The translations under genes were made by a program, and so were the position numbers. DNA of 64,000 nt from Aporrectodea caliginosa (lineage: Eukaryota; Annelida; Clitellata; Crassiclitellata; Lumbricidae), in NCBI GenBank assembly GCA_020284085.1, contig JACEVL010000156.1:451501-515500 (forward strand). Direction: 5' to 3'. Under the pieces are notes generated by a model. It had not been told where the DNA came from and did no database searches. It saw nothing but the letters and a program-made list of their open reading frames with translations. Positions 21,241 to 32,571 of the stretch are shown in pieces; within the stretch, counting starts at the first letter, position 1, and every line of letters starts with the position of its first letter.

Positions 21241-21395
21241 GAGTACGAAGTTACGTAACGCAAGGTCTCTTATAAATCAATAACTGACTTGCCGAAAAAA
21301 TATTCCTGGTAGTCAAAGTGCCGCCCTCTGAAGCGGCTGCCTGGTGCGACCGCACCCCTTGCACCCCCCCCCCACGCGCCGCCACTGCTCAGAAT

Positions 21396-21830
21396 GCGGT
21401 CAACAAGGCGGGCTGCAGTGCGCAGGACTCTATTCAGGGACCCGGTCCGGCAGGCGGGAAGTGCATCATATATGGCGCTACAATAGTCGAGCTGGGAGAC
21501 TACAAAAGCATGGACAAGCGTCCACGCTGCGCTAGGAGACAGAGAGCGGGAGATTACCTTGAACTGTCGAAGCTGATAGCAACAGTTGCGGCAGAGAAGA
21601 CTTATGTGACGCGTATATGTGAGTTCCTGGTCTAGGATGACTCCCAAGTCACGAACTGAGGTTGAGAATTTGGATTGGGGGTATTTCAAGGCAAGTGAGG
21701 CTAGGTCTATTTTAGAAAGCTGATGGGGCGTGCCAAGCCAAATAAGTCTTAGTCGGGTTCCGCCGCAAGCGGTTTGAGGACATCCAGGACTGCAGGGTCT
21801 CCATAACCCGGCTCATTGTTCCAACCGCCG
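21396..21830 (-). mobile_element. L2/CR1-like LINE, RT part (right of the hAT insertion)
   Basis: On the minus strand: SKIDLASLALKYPQSKFSTS, SVRDLGVILDQELTY, LRQFKVISRSLS, LVHAFVVSQLDYCSAIYDALP and RVLRTAARLVDRI, ending at the CTCAGAAT duplication. The 3' part lies at 17375-17798. The only stop in this stretch is created by the insertion. Confidence 0.85.
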
Positions 21831-21835
21831 CATCG

Positions 21836-22290
21836 TATGATCTATAGATTTATATAGCGCCTCTCACAAAATGACTACTCAGAGGCGCTCTCAGAACGAA
21901 AACCCCGGGAAAGAAGTCTTTAAAGAGCGAGAGACCGATGCGGAAAACCAGTCATTAGTTTAGCTCTTAGTGAGGTGGGTAGGTCATTCGAAGTAGAGGG
22001 ACCAGTCACAGCAAATGCCCGGCATTTAGCCAAGGCAGTCTAGTCCTATTGGGACAAAAGATTAAGTCAATCAGCAGAGCGCACGGAACGAGACGAGGTT
22101 GCAGATAGTCAGAAAGATATTTTGAGGCACTGCTCAGCTGCGCTTTCGAGACTAGAAATAGGATCTTATAATGGATAGGAAGCCAATGCAAGACATCAAG
22201 CATATATGTAGAGATATGCGCAAAGTGAGAGAGTTGGCGAGGGGTAGCAAGGTCCATATTGGAAGCAGCTTGCCTTCCTCTTCCTTCCAC
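21836..22290 (-). mobile_element. L2/CR1-like LINE, 3' fragment
   Basis: 3' end ATTTATATAGCGCCTCTC (plus strand view) near 21848. Upstream on the minus strand are LHWLPIHYKILFLVSKA, then YLSDYLQPRLVPC and a RTRLPWLNAGH-like block. It abuts the 5' side of another LINE copy and is 5'-truncated. Confidence 0.75.
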
Positions 22291-22545
22291 CCATGATTAG
22301 TGGGGTTGTTCAAAGGCATCTCGGACCTATGAGCTGTTGTCCATATGCTCGCTTGGAATACACTTCTTTTGAGATGTTGATCCAAAGCATCGGTTGTTGG
22401 AGGAATTGTCTCCACGTTCCTAGTCTTCTGTGAGAACACCTTCATTCGGACGAGGTCAACGTCAATGTCATCGTTGGAGTCATTGGAGTACAGCCTACGG
22501 ACGAATTTCGGTGCCACTTCTTTCAGCCTTGGCGATGTTTGAAAT
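22290..22545 (-). pseudogene. Fragment of an unidentified repeat-associated protein
   Basis: Minus-strand frame: FVRRLYSNDSNDDIDVDLVR, KVFSQKTRNVETIPPTTDAL, DQHLKRSVFQASIWTTAHRS, PTNHGW. From memory, the pattern 'PPT.DAL.QH..RA.YQA..W' recurs in uncharacterised proteins of many invertebrate genomes. I cannot name it, and only ~75 residues are present. Confidence 0.45.
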
Positions 22546-22569
22546 GGAGTGCCCTGCAGCAGAAATCTG

Positions 22570-23082
22570 GAAACTTTTGCATCTATTTGAAATGACTGGA
22601 ATAAAATCCACTTATTTCGAAAAGGACGGAGGGGGTTTCGACCAACCCACGCTTAGTGTTTTAATCTGAATGCTTTCCCCTCGTACCAGTATTGATCTAG
22701 AGACCATTACCTTCAAATTGGTACTGAAAAAACGAAACTTATGCATCTACTGGAAATGACTGGAGCAAAATACACATATTTTGCATAGGCTGGAGGTTTT
22801 TTTTGAGCCCCCACGCTTCTTTTTTATCTGAATGCTTTCCCCTCGGACCAATATTGGTCTATAGACCAATTACCTTCAAATTGGTACTGAAAAAGAAACT
22901 TTTGCATCTATTTGAAATTACTGGAGAAAATACACATACTTCCCATAGGCCAGAGGGGTTTTCGAGCCCCACGCTTCATTTTGTATCTGCATGCTTTCCC
23001 CTCGGAAGAATATTGATCTACAGACCATTACCTTCAAACTGGTAGTGAAAACGAAACTTATACATCAACTTGAAATGACTGA
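22570..23082 (+). repeat. ~161-bp tandem repeat, 3.1 copies
   Basis: Units aligned on GCATCTA(T/C)T occur at 22579, 22743, 22904 and 23062 (spacings 164, 161, 158). Each carries TGCTTTCCCCTCG, ATTG(A/G)TCTA, TTACCTTCAAA(T/C)TGGTA and AAACGAAACTT. Not related in sequence to the repeat at 1711. Confidence 0.9.
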
Positions 23083-23106
23083 GTATCTGGGCCCCCCACT
23101 ACGCAC

Positions 23107-24653
23107 TGTGATTCAAGTTAACTGAAACTTAAACTGAAATTGTCAGTTAACTGATTTATTTGATTTCAGTTAACTGGAACTGAAACTGAAACGGAAATGA
23201 CCAAGAAACTGAAACTAAATAGAAACTGCAATGGCCAAAACTTTAATAGAAACTGAAATTCAAAAACTGAAATTCAAAAACTGAAATTTATAGTTAGATG
23301 CATTAAATTGCCAATTTAAAAGGAAGTTTATTTAGATCAATGCGTAATCCTACTAATCAGTATGTATATCTATAAGTATTCATCATATATCAATGTCTTT
23401 TCTTGCCATTCTCGATAATGGTTTCATTTATATAAAGTCTATGTTTCATCGAGTGGTCTCTATTAATAGTTACTAATACAAATCAGTGGTTTTATTGATT
23501 GGACGGAAGTTACCGAATGTTTGTTTGAAATTGTCTTTCTGTAATGAACAATTTCTGTTACCATTTGATACAATACAAGCTGGATTGATGAAAATAATTG
23601 TTTCCGTAAGTAGCAGCTGGACCCATGAGAATAATTCTTTGCTTAAATAAAAGTTCCAATGATGAAAAATATTTGTTTGGTTAAATAAAAGTTGGGTAAT
23701 TTCTTTCATTAAATGGAAGCTGGAGTGATGACATTTTGTTTTGATGAAACGGAAGCGGGATTGATAAAAGAGTTATCATGGACATAGTTTTTCATAATAA
23801 AAATCACCTGATTTAAATAACCATATAATTTCTTACCAATAAAAAGTCATTTACAAGTTTTACATAAGTACAGTCAATATCGATTGGTGTAATTATGAAT
23901 TAGAAATTTAGCCCTACACTACTAATAAATTATATACTACCAGGTAAGTAAATACCACATAGAAAGGCAATGACCCTGTTGACTGAATATTACTAGTGCA
24001 GTGTAAATGGCAGTTTTTTTCTGGAGTAGTTGAACAGTAGGTCAGATTTTTTTCTTAATCTCACATAGTTGACTTTAACTTCATTTATGTTATGGGGTAA
24101 TATAGGTTTACTAAGTAGTTTTAATTTCTCACAAGAAACATTTATTATAACTATGCAGTCTGTGCAGTGAAATGTGATTTTCATTTGCCTTATCTTTACT
24201 TTTGAAAAAACGGGCAACAACTGGCAATAACCGGTTATTGCCACTGTCCTGGGAAAAATAGGTTTTTGCCGGCATTAACCCAAGCTTGGTAGCTTGTAAT
24301 ATTTGTAAATCTATTTAATTACTGACTATTCAGTAGCTGAGGCTATCTTACTTTTTATGATGAAAGGTTCTGTGTTCATATAAAATTACGAATACATAAT
24401 AGCATTTTTTCAATAAGAAGTTTCATGTGTGAACATGTTCATGTCACGCATTAGCTCGTAAGTTTGCTTAACAACGTCAAAAACTGAAATAGATATTGGC
24501 TGAAAACAGAAACTACAATAGAAATTCAGTGAAAACTTTAACTGAAATAGAAACTGAAATCAGTCCGAAAACTGTAATCGAAACTGGAATGGGGCTTTTC
24601 CAGTTAACTGAAACTGAAACTGAAACTGAAATAAATCAAAAACTTTAATCACA
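23107..24653. mobile_element. hAT-like element with (ACTGAA)n ends
   Basis: Inverted tips TGTGATTCAAGTTAACTG (left) and, reversed, TGTGATTAAAGTTTTTG (right) lead into long AACTGAAACTGAA runs at 23115-23300 and 24475-24640. Flanks CTACGCAC and CTACGAAG agree at 6 of 8 bases. It cuts off the 3' end of the minus-strand LINE at 24662. It carries a Merlin-type array inside. Confidence 0.65.
23550..23800 (+). repeat. Merlin-type ordered minisatellite array (orphan)
   Basis: Units of ~37 bp start with (G)AAGCTGGATTGATGAAAA. In order they match the last six units of the array in the MITE at 46192: ...GTTTCCGTAA, then GACCCATGAGAATAATTC, then AAGTTCCAATGATGAAA, and so on to TTATCATGGACATAG. No Merlin ends were found around it. 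Confidence 0.75.
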
Positions 24654-24661
24654 CTACGAAG

Positions 24662-25700
24662 CTGGCGAAAGCAAGAGCCGACAGAGGTCGAAGGCCGTAT
24701 CGGGGCCCCACAGATATTCAACGCGTCGGTGTCGAGATGGAGACACCGTCTGCTAGTCGCGCACCATAGAAAGTCTGTCTTCTCGGGGTTGAGTCGCAGT
24801 CTGTTGGACCGCATCCATTCAGCGATCCGCTCAATGCCAAGCTCCATTCGTCGTTACTATTGTTCGACTGTCCCACGTGTAGAGCTGAGAGTCGTCGGCA
24901 TAAAAGTGTGATGACAGGCCGAGACTGGAAGCAAATTCACCCACGTCGGTGGTCTAGAGCAGGAACAGCAGCGGCCCAAGCACAGAGCCTGAGGGACGCC
25001 GCAGAAGAGATAACGGACGGTTGAAAGAACCCCATCGAAGAGGACCGTCTGTCGGCGATTGCAGAGATAGGAGCGAAGCCAGTCCAGCGCGGCCGAGCGG
25101 ATCCCGTACGTCCTCGACAAGCGCTCGACCAGAACATCGTGGTCTACCGTGACCAAGGCGGCCGAGAGGTCAAGCAGACCAAGCAGACCGTGGTTGCTCG
25201 CGTCGATCGCCTCCGTCAGGTCCGTTACCACCTTCAGGAAAGCGGCCTCGGTCGAGTGACACTTCCGGTAAGCCGACTGATGGACCGACAGAAGGCCGGC
25301 CGACGACAGGTACTCGGTTAGCTGGACGCTAACGATGCGCTCGAGAAACTTCGACAGGAATGAGAGGTTGGAGATCGGTCGGTAGCTGGATAGTTCGCAG
25401 GAGGGAAAGCGTCGGCTTCTTCAGGCGAGGAGTGACGTACGCGTCCTTATAACACGACGGAAAGGCGGCGAAAGACAGCGATGAGTTGGAAACTGACGCG
25501 ATATATGGAGCGAGCAGATCGATGCAGGATTTGAGATCCTTCATGGAGTATTTGTCGACGGCTTCGTTCCTGCTGTCGGAACAGTTGCAGCGGCATCTCG
25601 AACAGTACTGCTGACTGGTTAAAAAAAACTTAAAATTAGCCTCGGCCGCAATCTGCGCTGGCAAGTGCTCCAAAGCGTCGGTAACTTAGCTCCTTGAACG
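24662..25700 (-). mobile_element. L2/CR1-like LINE, RT region
   Basis: On the minus strand from ~25700: a finger-linker segment (AVDKYSMKDLKSCIDLLAP, FAAFPSCYKDAYVTPRLKK), then LLDLSAALVTVDHDVLVERL (motif A) near 25170. YLFCGVPQALCLG (decayed GVPQG), HTFMPTTLSS (decayed YADD) and IERIAEWMRSNRLRLNPEKT near 24820 follow. It is frameshifted and cut at ~24660 by the hAT-like element. Confidence 0.85.
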
Positions 25701-25825
25701 TTGCCGCCTGCGATTCTGCTATTACTAAGCAATTGGTTTGAACAGCTTGACCGCATTGCACTGAAAGCTAGCTTCTCATCCACAAACTGCTGCCTCAGCT
25801 AGTTCCTGCAAGCCAGGTAGTCCTG

Positions 25826-26225
25826 GGTCAGCGCGTCGCGATCCTCCCTTGACGACGCTTTTGTCCACATCGTTAATGTCAAAGAGGTTACATTTACATA
25901 AGTTCTCAGCTTTGAGCCCGCATATGTTGTACGGCAAGACATTCAATGCGCATTCTTGTTGCTGATGGCCTCACGGGTCCGCAACTTTATAATGTAGTAC
26001 GTGCAACAGTAGCTCGTTTACACAATGCTGCCCCTGCATGGTGGGAGTTTGCGGGACAACAGGATAGGTGCCGAGGCCAGTCAGTAATAAGCAAGCTAAT
26101 CCGCCTCTCGTATCTTCCTTACGACTACCCAACATTCAAACGACTTTGTGTTGAAGCTGAAGACCGTCTATCCTCTGCGGCCCTGATGAACCAGTGCCAC
26201 CTAACTGCATAGTTTACCTCCACCA
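25826..26225 (+). mobile_element. Jockey-like LINE C-terminal fragment
   Basis: Frame 25946-26212: MRILVADGLTGPQLYNVVRA, ARLHNAAPAWWEFAGQQDRC, SVISKLIRLSYLPYDYP, LCVEAEDRLSSAALMNQCHL. The A/SPAWW box and the 'I.KL.R..YLP' segment recur at 56956 (plus) and 60669-61067 (minus), so three copies of one family are present. Confidence 0.7.
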
Positions 26226-26399
26226 AAAAGCCCCAGCAATATAGTACCCTACAACCGCGATCGCACGACCATTGTCTACCTCTTGCAGATAATCTACAGC
26301 GCAAGACGGTTATTGTTAGAATGTTGTACTCATGTTGACAGTTGATTGTTATTAAGACGTAGGCCTATGTAACCCAGAATGAGGACATGCAATATACCT

Positions 26400-26560
26400 A
26401 CTTAAATACTCCTATGTCGGCTACATCGTGGTCGTCAACGAGCTATACCACGGTCATATGTGGTCGTGTGTCGGCTATATTATGGTCAAGCTTTGGCTAT
26501 ACGGTGGTTGTACCGTATGTCGGCTATATCGTCGTCATATGTGAACTATATCAGGTCTTT
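26400..26560 (+). repeat. Degenerate TCGGCTATAT repeat
   Basis: Five imperfect copies of (A)TGTCGGCTA(C/T)AT(C/T)GTGGTC. Cryptic repeat; the Tyr/Val-rich frame here is an artefact. Confidence 0.6.
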
Positions 26561-26718
26561 AAATGCTTGCCACTGGTTTATAGAGGTGATGGAACCCGCA
26601 GCGATAGTTTCTGTCGTACGCCTTGGCGCGAGGTCGATGACCGCCAACCTATATGGCTGGGCCGTGCACTCACTGGAGAATGTACGGAACTCCTAAATGT
26701 CATGTTGCCACCGCCTCT

Positions 26719-27115
<397 letters not shown>

Positions 27116-27117
27116 GT

Positions 27118-27235
27118 ATGAAATTTATATAGCGCCCCTCCCAGATAACAACTCAGAGGCGCTCCCCACCCAGCCTTGTCAAAAGGAAAGTCTTAAGTAG
27201 TCTATAAAGGAGCCAGAGAGGTCTCGCGCAGGTCA
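27118..27235 (-). mobile_element. L2/CR1-like LINE, 3' terminus
   Basis: AAATTTATATAGCGCCCCTC at the left edge (plus view), then CTCAGAGGCGCTCCCC as in the other copies. Only ~115 bp is retained. The microsatellite at 26966-27115 is adjacent, as expected for an L2/CR1 tail. Confidence 0.7.
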
Positions 27236-27249
27236 GTTTAATTTATTTT

Positions 27250-27735
27250 TATATTTGAATAATATTAGACTACAAGGCGTGCTCAAAGTGTCCGCCTTCG
27301 GCCTCAACACAAGCTTCAAGACGAGCGCGCCATTGGCCAATAGCAGCATCGATAACCAGCTGATCAAATTCATCCCAGGCATTAACAATACGCGCGCGGA
27401 GTTCTTCAATGTCTCTGATCTTTGTCCTTCTCTTGCATTAGTTCCCAAATCTTGTAATCAACGGGATTTAAGTCCGGGCTGTTTGGCGGCCAAAGATTAG
27501 GAGGAATGAAATCAGGAGTTTCCTTTGTCAGCAGTTCAACAGTTTCACAAGCTCGGTGAGCTGGAGCGCCATCTTGTTGAAATGTGTAATAATCCGAATA
27601 TTCGCGGATATCAGGCAACAACTTTTCCAACAGCAAACAATCCTGGTAATAAGCTTCATCTATTTTGACCTCTGGTTCTATGAAATGGATTTCCGTTCTA
27701 CCAAGCGCCGATACACCAACCGAAACCATGACTGA
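27250..27735 (-). mobile_element. Tc1/mariner-type transposase, C-terminal half
   Basis: On the minus strand: MVSVGVSALGRTEIHFIEPE, then DYYTFQQDGAPAH (second catalytic D) and WPPNSPDLNPVDYKIWELMQ (third acidic residue). A frameshift near 27410 follows, then RARIVNAWDEFDQLV and a tail ending GGHFEHAL near 27250. The N-terminal DNA-binding half is missing. Same subfamily as 4286-4903 but retaining the QQDGAPAH box. Confidence 0.8.
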
Positions 27736-28186
27736 CCGACTAAATGTCGAGCGAGTTGTTTTTACAATTTGTTATTTCAAGACGTCATTATGACGTAATT
27801 TTTTTAACTGGGCCGTTCATAAATTACAACTTTTTGATAATTATGTCAGGATTAAAATGGTCTTGGAATTTAAAAAATCGATGAACATTCACTAGTTTTT
27901 TTTTAATTACCATAAGGGGTCCGTTTTTTTCAGGACATAGTGTATTTTACTATTTTATGATGCTGGTTTAAGATGTTGGAAACTAATTAATTAATTAATT
28001 TAACTAACCATCTATACAACTTAATATGCATCTAACGCTAAGAAAAATATAACTTCACAACTTTACACATATTTTAATAATATAGAAGAAGCGCCTAACA
28101 GGTTGTCCGACACGTTCGAATTGACTCTTGCTTAGCGGTTTAAAACGTCCGAGTTTCCTAGAGCAGAAGTAGCCAAACATTATCAG

Positions 28187-29523
28187 CAGTGGCGTAGCCA
28201 CGCCCGGGCAATTATGGGCACTGCCCGGGTTGGAATTAATTCTGCCCGGGTTGTGCAAGCAGAGTCTCTCTCTCTCCTTCTCTGTCTGTCTCTGTCTCTC
28301 CTCTCTGTCCGGTCTATCTCCCTATCTCCTTCTCTGACTGTCTCTGTCTCTGTCTGTCCCTGTCTATCTATACTATCTCTATCCCTCTCTGTCCATCTGT
28401 CTCTTCTCTCCGGTCACTCTCTTATATCGCTATCTCTGAACTCCCGCACTCAGTAGGCCTAATTCTAAACAATTTTACGATATATTATGTGGGTAATGCC
28501 AGTATTATGTTTCACATTCCAACTACGCGCTGCTTGGACTTTGCACAACTTTGCTTAAAGGCTGAGGCACGGACCCCTTGATAAAAGATAATATCCAGAG
28601 GTCTTTGGCTGAGGGGGATAGGACATGGAGTCGAACCATAAAGTCCTTAGTGTGTTTGTACACTTCCCGGGTCACTGCAGAATTATATTAATTTTGCTGT
28701 GCTTGTGTATAATATAATTAAATTCAAACACAGTAGTGATCAGACACGGCACTTGCTGCTTTAACTAGGCTATACCGAGAACTAATTAAATTCACCTTTA
28801 TCTTATTATTCTCAGCATAGTTTCATACATGAACAATTAATGTTATTTGTTCATGCGGTGCCATTTATATAATTGGATACATAGTTACAGATGCCGACTC
28901 TCCCAATCTGGCATTTTCTAAGTTTAGGCCTATTTTGTTAGTAGTTTAGTATTTTTTATGGCCTACAATGGACATGTTTGAACTATGACTATCTTAACTG
29001 GCTGCAGATTGTTTAAAATTGCGTATTCTAATGTAACAATGTTAATATTTTTGTTTATCTGGTAGCAAAATGTTGAAATGATATAGTCAGTGAATTATTG
29101 CATTTAATATAAAAAGTGTGTCCCTGCGTGGTGTCCGTGTGCGGCGTTTCGCTGGAGCCCCATGGGTCAGCCACACACGAGCGCCGAGTGTGGCTGGCCC
29201 CAGACGGATAAGGGAGGAGGAGGGAAGGAAATGTGTCGGTAGGGGATGTGGCTAGACTGACCCATCCAGCGGGTTGTCAACACTAGAGGTCGCAAGATTT
29301 CTTTTCGTCCAGGAGCAGAGGGGAAGAGGAATAGGGGTGGCGGAAGGAGAGGTGGAGTGGAGTGGGAGAGGTAGAGGCGGAAGGAGAGGCTAATGGAGAG
29401 ACGGAGAAGTGGTAGTGGCAGGGTGATACCAATTACGAATTACTACTTAAAATTATGATTAGGCTAATGTTGAGTTGGTCTGCGCAGCTGCCCGGTTCCA
29501 TTTTGACTCTGGTTACGCCACTG
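28187..29523. mobile_element. hAT-type element, 1.34 kb, 8-bp TSD
   Basis: Left CAGTGGCGTAGCCACG, right (reversed) CAGTGGCGTAACCAGAG. Perfect flanks ATTATCAG lie at 28179-28186 and 29524-29531. The left side holds a (TCTC/TCTG)n run (28264-28440). Sequence at ~29155-29320 (GTCAGCCACACACGAGCGCC; AGAGGTCGCAAGATTTCTTT) resembles inner parts of the foldback at 48445. No transposase. Confidence 0.92.
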
Positions 29524-30635
29524 ATTATCAGTCACAGGTTTCAATTAAAATCCATCTGTTACAAAAGACAATCGACAAATTTGTCGAAGTTTTCGTCATA
29601 GTTCGGTGACCATATGGAATCAAACACATACAACTATTGCTATAGCTACATGCAGTCGACTGTCGAGCAGACTGTAGGCCTACGCGTTACGACAGCCTGG
29701 GCCTAAGCTGGCAAACACTGGGGCGCGAGGTAACCTCGCAGTACTTTCCCAAAACAACTGCTAAGATACAGAGGCGCTAAAGGAAGTCGACGGAAGACAA
29801 ATACCAGTCGTTTGTGATCAGCGCTGTTAAAGGCTTTTTTTAAGAAACCCCAAATCTAGAAATTATATAATTATATGCCAAAAAGTCGTCTCTTCACAGT
29901 GCCGGATTAACCTATAAGCCAAATTAGCCATGGCTTAGGGCCCCGCAAGGTTTTGGGGCCCCCAAAGTCCGGAGAAATTAAATAAAATTGTTGTAGCAAA
30001 TTCCTAATTTTGCATAATTTAAATTAATTTTAAATAATTTAGCGCTAGTAAGTTTTAGTTACTACTTACTGAACCTAGTTGCAGATTCACACTCTCAGTC
30101 TGTACAGGGGTCCCTAGCGACGGACGGCAGACGTCAAAGGCTCAAAGCGAAAATCTAATATTTCCCACTCTGAGTCGACTATATAGACACATTGTTGATA
30201 CGGTCGGTTACCAGTCGCATGCCGGTGAAAATTCTGAAATTACCTAAATTTAGTATAACGGAACATAATCATGGGTGTCCACGAGAATTTTTTCTGGGTC
30301 AAAGAATTCTTTTTAGGGGTCAAAGTTTTCAATCGTTGGGACCGGACAAACCAGGGTGCCGAAAGCAACCTATCACATCACCGTCAGTACTCGCTTCCGC
30401 AATGGGGGACTCTGTAAAAATGGCTGCTATAGGTGGCGCCAGGATGGCATATAGTTTGGCTACTCTAGGTAAAATGTGTGCTCTGTTGTGCGGTAGGTTT
30501 ATTTCATAGACATCTTACATTTAATATATGATGTCTATGGTTTATTTACGCTAAAGTTGTCTAAAGTTTGACCACATCACATACTGGCGACGCCTATCGC
30601 CGCTTAAAGGAACTGCTCACAGAGTCCCCCATTAA

Positions 30636-31148
30636 CACTTTGACCGCTATTATCATTTATTATTGACGGTAACTCTCTGAAAATGCAAAGAAATGAATGA
30701 AACTGCAAAGAAACTGCTAATTAGTCTACTATAGGCTACTTTACAGTAACCTGACTAAAAGTCTGCCTTTGAATGAGTGCGGTCATTTGGTTACTAGCGA
30801 TACATTCGCTAATAGCCTAACCAAATGACCGCACTCACTGTTACAGAGACGTCTCCTTCCACCCAATAAACTAGTCGTGGGCAAAGTGGGTACCGTTCAG
30901 TTTGACTGCCGGGCAACATGAAACACGGCAGCCCTATCGTAAATTTGACACGAGGCATCCCTAGCGTAAATTTGACACGCGTCAGCCCTGTCGAAAAGCA
31001 TCGACAAGCCAGGGCCAGAATCGAAATCTGAGCTATCATTACCAGCACGCCTATATCCGCTGTATATTTGAAGTACGAGTTAACTCGTACCTGGCGTCTC
31101 GACAATCCCATTCAAGTACGAGTTAACTCGTACCTGGCGGTCAATGTG
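30636..31148. mobile_element. TTAA-flanked (piggyBac-like) MITE
   Basis: TTAA flanks both sides (30632-30635 and 31149-31152). Tips CACTTTGACCGC and, reversed, CACATTGACCGC match at 11 of 12. The inside is palindrome-rich: perfect 20-bp arms at 30774-30793/30818-30837, and the perfect palindrome GTACGAGTTAACTCGTAC twice (31073-31090, 31116-31133). TTAA targeting is shared by piggyBac and Kolobok, so the class is inferred. Confidence 0.75.
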
Positions 31149-31183
31149 TTAAGAGTCTGGCGAGGATCCCAATAACCGCCAAT

Positions 31184-31643
31184 CAGTGGCGTATCGTACG
31201 GGGGGGCGAGTCGCCCCGGGCGGCACTTGAGCAGGGGCGGCAAAATAGGGTTGAAGAAAAACAAAAGAAGGAGTGAATGCAGAAAAAAATTGAAAAAGTA
31301 TAAGAGAAAGTAGTAAAAGTAGAGAAAGAAGAAAGGAAAGGAAGAAAAATAATGCAATAAATAGCATACAGCGGCGTGATGAGGGGGCGAAGGGGGCGGC
31401 ACCTGGGCGCAGAACAGGGCGGCTTGTGACGGCTAGTATAGTAGGTAGATGAGCATGAGCTTGCATGTGGAGGAGAGGAATCTGGGTTTGAAAAGAAAGA
31501 GGAAAAGCAACACAAAAAAAGTCGTCAGAAATTTTGTTGGAAGTAATAAAGAAAGTTTTCCAGAAATTTCCAAAATTAAGTGCGCCAAGGGCGGAATTTT
31601 TGCTCGTTCGCGACGGGCGGCATTTAAGCTCCGTACGCCACTG
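31184..31643. mobile_element. hAT-type MITE, 460 bp, 8-bp TSD
   Basis: Left CAGTGGCGTATCGTACG, right (reversed) CAGTGGCGTACGGAGC. Perfect flanks CCGCCAAT lie at 31176-31183 and 31644-31651. Inner ends carry GGGCGGCA repeats; the middle is A/G-rich. Nested in the 2.1-kb hAT-type element. Confidence 0.93.
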
Positions 31644-32060
31644 CCGCCAATGCTTTTGGAAGGATTTGACATGATATGGCGCCAGTTAGCGTTTTGGAAT
31701 CCGTTTTCAGCTATTTCTGAACGCTTATTTCAAACACAAAACTGTTAAAAGTTTAAATTTTTATATATTTAAAGTTTCTCAGGTTTTCTTGACTAGTTTG
31801 GATAAAAAAAATAAAACTGTTGAAAAAATCATAGCCATTCATTGTTAAAAACCAAGATAATAAGTAATTTTTAAAGTATTTGCAAAATCCTGAATCCTGG
31901 GCGCAAATGCTCCCTTTCCCCCCTCCGAACGCCCATGTTTGGGGCTCCCGGATGTCTTAAACCGGGTCTTGGCTTAGGGCCCCCGGAAGTCTTAATCCGG
32001 CTCTGTGTCTTCAACTCTCTTGGCAATAATTGTTGTATGGTCTTTGTTAATTTCGTTATA

Positions 32061-32475
32061 GGAGCATTCACTGGATCACGTGACAATGTTTACGTAAGTC
32101 AAAACATATTTCAAAATGCCGTCGACTTGTGTGAAAGATTGTACGAACAGGCACAGAAACGACGAAGAAATTAAATTTTATCAGTTTTCTCTTGGACGAA
32201 AGCGAGAGCAGAAGCTGATTAAATGGGTTAGGAGCAGTAAATCGCAAGCAATGGCGACCTGCATGGCGCCTTCATTCGGTCGCCATTGCTTGCGATTTAC
32301 TGTTGTAACCCATATACTCAGCGTCTCCTCTCGCTTTCGTCCAAGAGGAAACTGATAAAAGTTAATTTCTTCATCGTTTCTATGTTTGTTCGTACAATCT
32401 TTCACACAAGTCGACGGCATTTTGAAATATGTTTTGACTTACGTAAACATTGTCACGTGATCCAGTGAATGCTCC
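32061..32475. mobile_element. Palindromic element carrying two opposed THAP-domain starts
   Basis: Near-perfect palindrome: arms 32061-32259 and 32278-32475 with an 18-base centre, tips GGAGCATTCACTGGATCACG. Each arm begins a reading frame (plus from 32116, minus from 32420) starting MPSTCVKDCTN(R/K)HRNDEE. Each then reads IKFYQF(S/P)LGRKRE and a Trp-containing segment, the N-terminus of a THAP C2CH zinc finger. THAP domains are known in P-element, Kolobok and some other transposases. The final His and the AVPTIF-type end are lost at the centre, so no complete domain is present. Confidence 0.75.
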
Positions 32476-32571
32476 AATATGACATTCTACGGTTGAAACG
32501 GTTCTACTGTTCTTGTTAATTTCATGTATATGCATCTGATTGATTTGAACGGTATTATGTCATTTAATCAA

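Larger units (their letters stand above)
17807..21387. mobile_element. Composite hAT-type element, 3.58 kb, 8-bp TSD
   Basis: Ends are CAGTGGCGGCGCG and the inverse CGCGCCGCCACTG, with perfect 8-bp flanks CTCAGAAT at 17799-17806 and 21388-21395. It splits a minus-strand L2/CR1-like LINE: RT motifs upstream at 21396-21720, 3' end at 17375-17798. Inside are a degenerate AAGACC repeat and a plus-strand LINE, which is itself split by a 1.25-kb hAT-type element. No transposase is recognisable. Confidence 0.9.
29897..32005. mobile_element. hAT-type element, 2.1 kb, near-perfect TSD
   Basis: Left CAGTGCCGGATTAA, right (reversed) CAGAGCCGGATTAAG, both followed by GGGCCCC runs. Flanks TCTCTTCA (29889-29896) and TGTCTTCA (32006-32013) differ at one base. 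It contains two younger elements, the TTAA MITE at 30636 and the hAT MITE at 31184. Open frames inside (for example 30192-30509) match nothing I know. Confidence 0.82.

Noticed and set aside
27914..28575. Inverted AAGGGGTCCGT / ACGGACCCCTT as TIRs of one element around 28 kb
   Set aside because: Only 11-13 bp match, the interval cuts across the left border of a well-supported hAT element at 28187, and no duplication is visible.
32116..32420. A host THAP-domain gene
   Set aside because: Two opposed partial domains within a 415-bp palindrome indicate a transposon derivative.
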